Source: CAZEBW01 sp964510205
Lineage (GTDB): Bacteria > Chloroflexota > Anaerolineae > VGOG01
Length of the DNA stretch: 30,144 bases
Assembly (NCBI GenBank): GCA_964510205.1
Contig: CAZEBW010000045.1
Span: 1 to 30,144, forward strand
Reading direction: 5' to 3'
In this document: in pieces, positions 23,816 through 30,144 of the stretch
How the letters are laid out: every line of letters starts with the position of its first letter
Position numbering within the stretch: position 1 is the stretch's first letter
The notes under the pieces: generated by a model
The model's input: only the letters and a program-made list of their open reading frames with translations
Told to the model about the DNA's origin: nothing
Database searches by the model: none
Made by a program: the position numbers and the translations under genes

Positions 23816-24022
23816 TAAGAAGAGAGAGTCAGTATATCGGAATTCGCTAACCCGCTGGATCCCTTCAATGGGCTTAGAACAAGTTTGATGTCCAGCGGGT
23901 TCGCGGCGACAGGCAACCGTGTGAGGAGGACGCCGCTTCGCTTACTGCCTCCGTTGCACGCAGTCCGTCGCCAGCGACTGCGATATGCTGAACCTAGCGC
24001 ATCCTTGGTCAGCAAGACGTTG
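23816..24022. mobile_element. About 207-nt insertion splitting the system 3 leader
   Basis: Homology to the system 2 leader stops after GTTGG (23815) and resumes at TGGAGAG (24023). The intervening DNA includes an 11-bp inverted repeat AACCCGCTGGA / TCCAGCGGGTT (23849-23859 / 23891-23901), GCGGCG...CGCCGC, and the word GCCGCTTCGCTTACTG that also fills the element at 16138-16180. No gene is supported. Its ends are inferred from the alignment and could be off by a few bases. Confidence 0.55.
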
Positions 24023-24164
24023 TGGAGAGAAGTCGTCTCCAACAGCAAACACCGAGAGAGGGGGTGGTGAAACGGGACTACGAGAAGACATAGAGGCGGA
24101 GGAAGCCTCCGCCCCACAGATTGATTGGCCTATCACAACACAAACAAACTAAAAGGAGGAAGAA
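24023..24164 (+). promoter_or_regulatory. Conserved structured 5' leader of the system 3 binding protein
   Basis: Counterpart of 11523-11659. Hairpin TGGAGA/TCTCCA, then GGGGGTGGTGAAACGGGAC, a perfect 8-bp hairpin GGCGGAGG-AAG-CCTCCGCC, and the run ending AACTAAAAGGAGGAAGAAATG. The second hairpin is longer here than in system 2. Confidence 0.6.
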
Positions 24165-26108
24165 ATGTTTTCCAACAAGAAGTGGATGACCTTGATTGCC
24201 GTGGTAGCGATTGCCGCCATGGTACTCCCGGCCTGCGCTCCGCCCGCCACCCCTGAGGTGGTCGTGAAAGAGGTGCCCGTCGAGAAGAAGGTCGTCGAGA
24301 CCGTCGTAGTCGAGAAAGAGGTACCTGTAGAGAAAGAGGTGGTCAAAGAGGTCGAGAAAGAGGTCACCAAGGTAGTAGAGGTAGAGAAAGAGGTAGTGGT
24401 TACGGCCACGCCAGTCGCGGTTGAAGAGCCACTTACCTTGCTACACAACTGGGGCACTGAGCCGCCAACGGCCGACCCAGCCATGACCACAGACACGACG
24501 TCCTCGGCCCTCATCGGCTCCATCTTCACAGGTCTGACAGACATAGATGACGAGACCAAGGAGGCTGTCCCGGCCCTAGCGAGCGACTGGGAGCCCTCTG
24601 AGGACGCCACAGTCTGGACCTTCAACCTGCGCGACGACGTGCCGTGGGTGAAGTACAACGTCAAGACCGGCGAGATTGAGCAGGTACTCGACGCCGATGG
24701 CAACCCCCGCATGACCAACGCGCACGACGTGGTCTACGGCGTGAAGCGCGTCTGTGACCCGAACACCGCTTCGGACTACGCCTGGCTGCTGTATCCCATC
24801 AAGGGCTGCGAAGCCTTGAACACGACGGATCCAGAGGCCGAGGACTTCCAGGATGTGTATGACGCCATGGGTGTAGAAGCTCTGGACGACTACACCGTTC
24901 AGTTCACCCTGGAGTTCGGGGCTGGCTTCTGGCCACAGGTCGTCACCATGGCCAACCTGTTCCCGGCGCCCCAGTGGGTTATCGAGGAATACGGCGACCG
25001 CTGGATCGAGCCCGGCTTCATCGTCAACAACGGCGCCTACGTCATGACCGAGTGGGTGCACGGAGATCACCTCGTGCTAGAGCAGAACCCCTTCTGGCCA
25101 TACTGGGGCACGGAGTACGGCTCGGGCAACATCGAGCGTGCATACGGCGTCACCATCGAGGAAGTCTCGACCAGCTTTGCCATGTACCAGAACAACGAGC
25201 TCTACACGGCTGGAATCCCGCAAGCGGAGATCCCGAGTGTGAAGGCGGATCCTGTGCTGGGCGAACAGTTCGTCAACGTCCCCGTAAACTGCTCCTACTA
25301 CTACGGCTTCATCACACAGAAGCCGCCGATGGACGATGTGCGTGTCCGCAAGGCGCTGTCCATGGCCATAGATCGTTTGACCCTGGTCGAGGCCGTGACC
25401 CAGGGCGGCCAGATCCCCGCCAACACCTTCACCAACCCACTGAACTTCGGCCACGCGGCTGAAGATCCGGACGTCGCGCCGTGGGCCCTCACTGAGGAGA
25501 AGGGCGGCACGGGATACGCGGCAGCCGTGGAAATGGGGAAGGAACTTCTGGCCGAGGCAGGCTATCCCAATGGCGCCGGGCTGGACATCCTCCTGATGCA
25601 CAACGTCAGCGAAGGCCACGCCCGCATCGCTCAGGCCATCCAGGCCATGTGGCAGGGCGCCTATCCAGAGGCGACCTTCACCATCGAGACTCAGGAATGG
25701 TCCGTCTACCTGAACAGCCTCCGAGCCACCACCGATATAGCCGACGTGCCGCACGTGTTCCGCTTGGGCTGGTGTGGAGACTATCCGCACGCCAACAACT
25801 GGATGCTTGAGGTCTTCCATCCAGAGCAAGGCGCCAACCGCATTCGCCTCAGCCCTGACGATCCGCAGGTCGGCGACCTGGTGCAAGAGTACATGGACGT
25901 CACCAAGGCCGCTCAGACGGCGCCTGAGGAAGAGGCCAAGGCACTCTACAAGCGCGCTGAGCAGTTGCTGATAGATGAGATCGTCGGCATCGCGCCCATC
26001 TACTACTACACCACCGTGAACGTCACCAAGCCGTGGCTGACGCGGTCCTACGACCCCATCAAGCTGCACCTGTTCCAGTGGAAGCTTGACGAAGCAGCAA
26101 TGCCGTAA
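24165..26108 (+). CDS. Peptide-type ABC substrate-binding lipoprotein (system 3)
   Basis: 647-aa family 5 binding protein. The first seven residues (MFSNKKW) equal those at 11660. The lipobox is VLPAC with the cysteine again at 24, followed by a VEKEV-rich linker (about 30-80). Binding-fold landmarks are EPPTADPAMTTDTTSSALIGSIFTG, WTFNLRDDVPW, VRKALSMAIDRLTLVEAV and the C-terminal AEQLLIDEIVGIAPIYYY. Lacks the acidic insertion of the system 2 protein. Signal, linker and leader are much closer to system 2 than the fold, suggesting the 5' module was copied or exchanged as a unit. Confidence 0.92.
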   Translation: MFSNKKWMTLIAVVAIAAMVLPACAPPATPEVVVKEVPVEKKVVETVVVEKEVPVEKEVVKEVEKEVTKVVEVEKEVVVTATPVAVEEPLTLLHNWGTEPPTADPAMTTDTTSSALIGSIFTGLTDIDDETKEAVPALASDWEPSEDATVWTFNLRDDVPWVKYNVKTGEIEQVLDADGNPRMTNAHDVVYGVKRVCDPNTASDYAWLLYPIKGCEALNTTDPEAEDFQDVYDAMGVEALDDYTVQFTLEFGAGFWPQVVTMANLFPAPQWVIEEYGDRWIEPGFIVNNGAYVMTEWVHGDHLVLEQNPFWPYWGTEYGSGNIERAYGVTIEEVSTSFAMYQNNELYTAGIPQAEIPSVKADPVLGEQFVNVPVNCSYYYGFITQKPPMDDVRVRKALSMAIDRLTLVEAVTQGGQIPANTFTNPLNFGHAAEDPDVAPWALTEEKGGTGYAAAVEMGKELLAEAGYPNGAGLDILLMHNVSEGHARIAQAIQAMWQGAYPEATFTIETQEWSVYLNSLRATTDIADVPHVFRLGWCGDYPHANNWMLEVFHPEQGANRIRLSPDDPQVGDLVQEYMDVTKAAQTAPEEEAKALYKRAEQLLIDEIVGIAPIYYYTTVNVTKPWLTRSYDPIKLHLFQWKLDEAAMP

Positions 26109-26127
26109 CGAGTTACGGTAGAATATC

Positions 26128-26160
26128 TGGTGGCTGTGGGCACAATGCCCACAGCCACCA
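26128..26160 (+). terminator. Strong hairpin after the system 3 binding protein
   Basis: Perfect 15-bp stem TGGTGGCTGTGGGCA / TGCCCACAGCCACCA with a CAA loop, 19 nt after the stop. A smaller hairpin CCGTAAC/GTTACGG spans the stop itself. No clear T-run. Same place as the hairpin at 13866 in system 2, so differential expression of binding protein over permeases is likely. Confidence 0.65.
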
Positions 26161-26188
26161 ACTCTGTTGGGTAGGGACAACTTGACCT

Positions 26189-26288
26189 AGACTTCCGAAG
26201 TCTCTGAACCACCCTAGACGGTCTGCCTACCCAACTAGAAGAGCCATCTTGCCATCAATCACTCCGCTGGAGTAGACTTCGGAAGTCT
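26189..26288. mobile_element. 100-nt element bounded by AGACTTC palindromes, copy 1
   Basis: AGACTTCCGAAGTCT (26189-26203) and AGACTTCGGAAGTCT (26274-26288) flank a 70-nt interior. Each end is itself a 7-1-7 palindrome; only the centre base gives orientation. A second pair lies at 28692-28792. Confidence 0.65.
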
Positions 26289-26319
26289 GCCGTAATACCT
26301 AGGGAGGATCGAAAAGCCA

Positions 26320-27294
26320 ATGACCAAATACATGATCCGACGCATTCTGTGGTTTATCCCTGTCTTGTTTGCCATCGCCCTGCTGAACTTCGTAGCTGCC
26401 CGCGCCATGCCCGGCGGGCCCTTCGATTTCGCCGGGGATCGAACCATACCCGCCAGCATCGTGGCCAACCTGGAACGGAAGTACCACCTGGATTGGCCCG
26501 TGTGGAGGCAGTTCGCCCAGTATCTTCTGGATCTTATGCGAGGGGACCTGGGACCGTCCTTCCACTTCCGGTCCCGTACAGTGAATGACATCCTGAAGCA
26601 GACTTTTCCCATCTCCCTCCAGTTGGGCATACTGTCCATGCTCCTTTCACTGCTCATCGGCATCCCATTTGGCACTTTCGCGGCCCTCAGGCACAACACC
26701 TGGGTGGACTATCTTAGCTCTTTCATCGCCATTGTAGGGGCCTCAATCCCCAACATCGTGGTAGCGCCGTTCCTCATCTGGGCTGTAGCCCTCAAATTGG
26801 GGTGGTTTCCCGTAGCCCGCTGGGGCGCCGACTACACCGAATTCACCCTGGGCTTCATCCCTCCGATGACGCTCAAGTTCTGGGAGCACGCAGTGCTTCC
26901 CACCGTAGCGTTAGGTACGGCCCTGTCCGCCCGCATCGCGCGTCTGACACGGGCCAGCCTGCTGCAGGTCATCCGCGAAGATTACATCCGTACCGCCCGG
27001 GCCAAGGGCCTGCGAGAGCGGGCGGTCATCGCCGTGCACGCCCTGAAAAACGCGCTGATCCCCGTCGTCACTATCCTGGGTCCCACGTTCGCAGCCATCG
27101 TCACGGGGACGTTCGTAGTAGAGCAGATCTTCGGCATCAACGGGATGGGCCAGCACTTCATAGACAGCATCAACAACCGAGACTATCCTGTGGTCATGGG
27201 TACGATGTTGGTGTATGCATTGCTGCTGGTAATCGCCAATCTGGCTGTGGACATCACCTACGCCTGGTTGGATCCGCGGATTCGCTACGAGTAG
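26320..27294 (+). CDS. DppB-like ABC permease of standard length (system 3)
   Basis: 324 aa with the normal six-helix layout and without the extra helix pair of system 2. First helix at about 9-30, loop YHLDWPVWRQFAQYLLDLMRGDLG, EAA loop near 218-250 (DYIRTARAKGLRERAVIAVHALKNALIP, family consensus), FVVEQIFGINGMGQHFIDS, C-terminus LDPRIRYE. GGGAGG lies upstream of the start. Closer in pattern to the permease at 7325 than to the long ones. Partner is at 27502. Confidence 0.92.
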   Translation: MTKYMIRRILWFIPVLFAIALLNFVAARAMPGGPFDFAGDRTIPASIVANLERKYHLDWPVWRQFAQYLLDLMRGDLGPSFHFRSRTVNDILKQTFPISLQLGILSMLLSLLIGIPFGTFAALRHNTWVDYLSSFIAIVGASIPNIVVAPFLIWAVALKLGWFPVARWGADYTEFTLGFIPPMTLKFWEHAVLPTVALGTALSARIARLTRASLLQVIREDYIRTARAKGLRERAVIAVHALKNALIPVVTILGPTFAAIVTGTFVVEQIFGINGMGQHFIDSINNRDYPVVMGTMLVYALLLVIANLAVDITYAWLDPRIRYE

Positions 27295-27363
27295 GCCGCT
27301 GAAGTTTTGATAGATACGTCAGAATTCCAAAGGCCAAGACACGGTATTAATTTCGCCGTAACC

Positions 27364-27472
27364 ATTCACCTGCTCCCGTCGGATCTGGCGATCCGACGGT
27401 TGAACGGGTTGAATCGAGCTGATTTCGCCCGCTTTGGCCTGGATTTGACAATCCAGGCCGAGCAAGGTGAAT
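27364..27472. repeat. 109-nt multi-hairpin element between system 3 permeases
   Basis: Outer ends ATTCACC-TGCTC and GAGCAAGGTGAAT are inverted with one base missing. Inside lie GTCGGATC-TGGC-GATCCGAC (8 bp, 27378-27397) and GGCCTGGATT-TGAC-AATCCAGGCC (10 bp, 27436-27459). Either a non-autonomous element or a structured mRNA segment; no gene. Confidence 0.65.
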
Positions 27473-27501
27473 AGTCGCATTTCACCTCAAGAGGAGGATT
27501 T

Positions 27502-28536
27502 ATGGCCGTTCAGACAACGACACCCCAGGAGCTAGCTCGTCTGCGTGCGGAGGCCCCACGGCGTGGGCGCAGCCCCCTGGCCGACGCCTTTCACCAGTTG
27601 ACGAAGAACCGCTTAGCCGTGGCCAGCGGGATATTCCTCATCATTCTCATCCTCACCGCCGTGTTCGTCGACACAGCGGTGTTCACCATCTTCACAGGGG
27701 AGGAGTCGCGCCCTCTCATAGCACCCTACAGCTACGCAGAAGTCAACTTCCGCTATCACGACCTCGGCCCAATGACGCGAACTGATGACGGGAAGCTCTT
27801 CATCCTGGGCGTAGACTACCTCGGCCGTGACATTCTGAGCAGGACGCTGTACGGGACGCGAATCTCGCTGGCCGTGGCCTTCGTGGCAGCCGGCGTCAGC
27901 CTCTTCATCGGATTGGTCTACGGACTGGCCTCCGGCTATTTCGGCGGTCGCGTGGACGACATCATGATGCGCTTCGTAGACTTTCTATATGGCTTGCCCC
28001 TCATCGTCTTCGTCATCCTGATGCAGGTCTATTTCAAGGCCGTATCGCGGCATGGCGGTACAGGTATCGCAGGCACATTGATCAGCGCTAACCAATCCAT
28101 GGGCGGTATGTTGTTCCTGTTCATCGCGCTGGGCGCACTCAACTGGTTGGGGATGGCACGCATCACCCGAGGCCAGGTGTTGTCCTACAGGGAAAAGGAA
28201 TTCGTGGAAGCAGCGCGGATGGTGGGAGCGGGGGACATACGAATCATCTTCCGCCACCTTCTGCCCAATATCCTGGGGCCATGCATCGTAGCCGAGACGC
28301 TGGCCATTCCTGGCTACATCTTTCTGGAAGCTTTTCTCAGTTTCATCGGCCTGGGCGTCAACCCGCCAACACCGAGCTGGGGCCTGATGATCTCGGAGAC
28401 ATATCAGGGGTTAAGAGCATATCCCCACGAGGTCTTCGTGCCCGCTGTGGCTCTAACGCTCACCACTTTGGCCTTCAACTTCCTCGGCGATGGCTTGCGA
28501 GATGCTTTCGATCCTCGTTTGCGAGGGACGACGTAG
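27502..28536 (+). CDS. DppC-like ABC permease (system 3)
   Basis: 344 aa, start preceded by AGAGGAGG. After the first helix there is a longer periplasmic part (residues about 60-105) before LGVDYLGRDILSRTLYGTR. The EAA loop is at about 231-262 (KEFVEAARMVGAGDIRIIFRHLLPN, family position), then FIGLGVNPPTPSWGLM and C-terminus GDGLRDAFDPRLRGTT. Related in pattern to the protein at 8247 rather than to the three in system 2. Followed by repeats and then a fused permease gene. Confidence 0.92.
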   Translation: MAVQTTTPQELARLRAEAPRRGRSPLADAFHQLTKNRLAVASGIFLIILILTAVFVDTAVFTIFTGEESRPLIAPYSYAEVNFRYHDLGPMTRTDDGKLFILGVDYLGRDILSRTLYGTRISLAVAFVAAGVSLFIGLVYGLASGYFGGRVDDIMMRFVDFLYGLPLIVFVILMQVYFKAVSRHGGTGIAGTLISANQSMGGMLFLFIALGALNWLGMARITRGQVLSYREKEFVEAARMVGAGDIRIIFRHLLPNILGPCIVAETLAIPGYIFLEAFLSFIGLGVNPPTPSWGLMISETYQGLRAYPHEVFVPAVALTLTTLAFNFLGDGLRDAFDPRLRGTT

Positions 28537-28561
28537 AGACGGCGTTAAGGCACAGCCCCAG

Positions 28562-28640
28562 AAGTCCCTTCTTTGATGCGGTCCGAGGCGCTCCACGGAT
28601 TTGGTGGAAAGTCCACAAAACCGCAGTGGAGAAGGGACTT
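28562..28640. repeat. 79-nt nested hairpin after the system 3 DppC-like gene
   Basis: AAGTCCCTTCT (28562-28572) pairs with AGAAGGGACTT (28630-28640). Inside, TGCGGT (28577-28582) pairs with ACCGCA (28620-28625), and CCAC with GTGG further in. TTTTGTGTG follows the stem, so it could act as a terminator. Confidence 0.6.
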
Positions 28641-28691
28641 TTGTGTGTGCAGGAACCACCAGCGTAAAGTTTGCTAGGAGCTCGTCGGAGA

Positions 28692-28792
28692 AGACTTCGG
28701 AAGTCTCCATAATAGCTCAGGTTTGCAAGGATTTCAGGCGATTTCAGGTAGTTGATGCACCAAGATTTCTAAGGTTAAGACTTCCGAAGTCT
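28692..28792. mobile_element. 101-nt element bounded by AGACTTC palindromes, copy 2
   Basis: AGACTTCGGAAGTCT (28692-28706) and AGACTTCCGAAGTCT (28778-28792) flank a 71-nt interior unlike that of the copy at 26189. It ends 26 nt before the fused permease start. Confidence 0.65.
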
Positions 28793-28818
28793 GGGAGCAC
28801 GACCTCGGCAAGGCAGAT

Positions 28819-30144
28819 ATGGAACAGAACACCAGCCAACCCCCCAACGATTCACCTATCAGACCAACACCCTCGAAGGCGCCCGCCTCGCAGCCCCGAC
28901 GGCGGCAAACGCTCGTCGGCATCGCCATCCTCATCGCCCAGCGACTGGCCTTCGGCGCCCTCGTCCTCCTCTCCATCATCTACCTCAGCTTCCTCGGCCT
29001 CGACATGGCCCAAGGCACCCTCTTCCAACCCGCCCTCACACGCGCCGCCTCCAACTCCCTCGCCTACCTCTCCAGACTCTCTCGCGGCGACCTCGGCCTC
29101 TCCGCCGCAGGCAGCATCACCCTACGCCCCATCCCCGTCTCCACCATCCTCCCAGATACCCTCGCCAAAAGCCTCGGCCTCCTCGCCGCCTCCCTCCTCC
29201 TCGCCTCCCTCACCGGCGTCGCCCTGGGCGCCTTCGCCGCCAACCACCGCCACTCCTCCTGGTCCCTCCTCACCCTCCTCGCCTCAACCACCGGCGTCTC
29301 CCTCCCCTCCTTCTTCGCCGCCCTCCTCCTCCAACTCGCCGCCATCCGCTGGACACAAACCTTCGGCCACCCCCTCCTCCCCGTCGGCGGCTTCGGCTGG
29401 GACTCCCACCTCGTCCTCCCCGCTCTCGTCCTCGCCGCCAGACCCATCGCCCAGATCGCACGCGTCTCCTTCGTCTCCCTCAGCGACGCCCTCGACCACG
29501 ACTTCGTCCGCACCGCCCACAGCAAGGGCCTCCACCCTCGCCTCGTCCTCTCTCGCCACGTCATCCGCAACGCCGCCATCCCCATCCTCACCACCATCAG
29601 CACCTCCCTCCGCTTCTCCCTCAGCAGCCTCCCCGTCGTCGAGTTCTTCTTCGGCTGGCCAGGCCTCGGCTTCACTCTCCTCAAAGCCATCTCCCGCCAA
29701 GACCTCAACCTCACTGTCGCCCTCACCCTCTGCCTCGGCCTCCTCTTCATCGCCGTCAACCTCCTCCTCGACATCGCCTACCGCCTCATTGACCCCCGCC
29801 TCCGCCAAACCCCACCCCACATCGGCCAAGACGCCCACCAAACCCTCCCCCAAAGGCTCCACTCGCTCCTGGTCAACCTCCGCGATCTCATCACCCATAA
29901 TCCTATCAGCAACTGGTTGGCCCGACGCCGAGCCGCTCCCTCCCCCAGCCCCTTCCGGGCCGTGCTGGAGCAACGCAACCTTCCTTTCGATGTCTCCCCC
30001 GACCAACACCGCGCCGAACGACGCCGCGCCTGGCTGCGAGGCACTCTGGGCAACCTCCCCTTCGTCGCCGGCGGCATCCTGGTCGCCGCCCTGGTCGCCG
30101 TCTTCGTCTTCGGACCCCGCCTGGCCCCCCACAGCCCCTACACC
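28819..30144 (+). CDS. Fused DppB-DppC-like ABC permease (3' partial)
   Basis: The frame is open from ATG 28819 to the last base (442 codons, no stop), so the gene continues past the window. Residues 1-35 are a Pro/Gln/Ser-rich head. Residues about 36-329 form a DppB-like permease with EAA loop DFVRTAHSKGLHPRLVLSRHVIRN (family position), FFFGWPGLGFTLLKAIS and the terminal block DIAYRLIDPRLRQ. Instead of stopping, a linker of about 80 residues follows. Then comes a hydrophobic segment (about 410-442, FVAGGILVAALVAVFVFGPRLAPHSPYT split by position) that matches the first helix of DppC-like proteins. The periplasmic loop lacks the usual ELGLD region. Leucine codons are nearly all CTC in the DppB half and mostly CTG after about 29870. 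The start has only a weak ribosome site. Confidence 0.82.
   Translation, partial: MEQNTSQPPNDSPIRPTPSKAPASQPRRRQTLVGIAILIAQRLAFGALVLLSIIYLSFLGLDMAQGTLFQPALTRAASNSLAYLSRLSRGDLGLSAAGSITLRPIPVSTILPDTLAKSLGLLAASLLLASLTGVALGAFAANHRHSSWSLLTLLASTTGVSLPSFFAALLLQLAAIRWTQTFGHPLLPVGGFGWDSHLVLPALVLAARPIAQIARVSFVSLSDALDHDFVRTAHSKGLHPRLVLSRHVIRNAAIPILTTISTSLRFSLSSLPVVEFFFGWPGLGFTLLKAISRQDLNLTVALTLCLGLLFIAVNLLLDIAYRLIDPRLRQTPPHIGQDAHQTLPQRLHSLLVNLRDLITHNPISNWLARRRAAPSPSPFRAVLEQRNLPFDVSPDQHRAERRRAWLRGTLGNLPFVAGGILVAALVAVFVFGPRLAPHSPYT

Noticed and set aside
23816..24070. Small gene inside the leader insertion (23885-24070)
   Set aside because: No ribosome site, composition follows the palindromic repeats, and no recognisable protein features.
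24023..24164. T-box or other named riboswitch in the binding-protein leader
   Set aside because: GGGGGTGGTGAAACGGGAC only loosely recalls the T-box word GGGTGGNACCGCG. No specifier stem or matching antiterminator could be recognised, and the downstream gene is not a typical T-box target.
28734..30132. Long reverse-strand open frames over the 3' end (for example 29064-29774 and 29284-30132)
   Set aside because: They arise from the C-ending codon bias of the forward permease gene, give Arg/Glu/Gly-rich low-complexity proteins and match no family. The forward frame is open through the window end and shows clear permease motifs.
1..30144. tRNA or rRNA genes
   Set aside because: No cloverleaf with TTCRANNC-type arms or ribosomal RNA signature words was noticed on either strand; a dedicated scan could still be run.

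Overview
The window most likely comes from a Chloroflexota bacterium, probably Anaerolineae-like. This is an inference from three things. The lipoprotein linkers are built of repeated VEKEVPVEKEV-type words. Paralogous peptide-type ABC operons are densely packed. Many short palindromic and heptameric repeats are scattered between and inside genes. Every supported gene lies on the + strand, and the DNA is GC-rich.

Region 1 (1-2541) is an archaeal-type HMG-CoA operon: HMG-CoA synthase (5' end outside the window), a thiolase, and a DUF35 zinc-ribbon/OB-fold protein, closed by an intrinsic terminator. Region 2 (2542-4752) has a repeat-rich spacer, a LysM lipoprotein behind a strong promoter, and an ECF-like sigma factor overlapping an unrecognised small gene.

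Region 3 (4779-11431) is the first oligopeptide/nickel-type (family 5) ABC system: binding protein, two permeases, two ATPases. A DUF4258/YgiT toxin-antitoxin-like pair plus a small third gene sits between the binding protein and the permeases.

Region 4 (11471-23681) is a second system. It has a large binding lipoprotein, one permease pair, two ATPases, then two further permease pairs and a small membrane protein. The three DppB-like permeases here belong to a long subfamily with two extra membrane helices, so three permease pairs appear to share one ATPase pair.

Region 5 (23761-30144) is a third system. Its binding protein is preceded by a promoter and leader homologous to those of region 4, but split by an insertion of about 207 nt. 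It continues with a permease pair and then a gene running off the window that fuses a complete DppB-like permease to the start of a DppC-like one. No ATPase for this system is in the window.

The least ordinary content is the fused permease with an internal codon-usage break, the triplicated long permeases, the shared and interrupted leader, and several families of inverted-repeat elements. Four of these elements are 100 or 101 nt long with 15-nt ends, and other repeats have been absorbed in frame into permease proteins.
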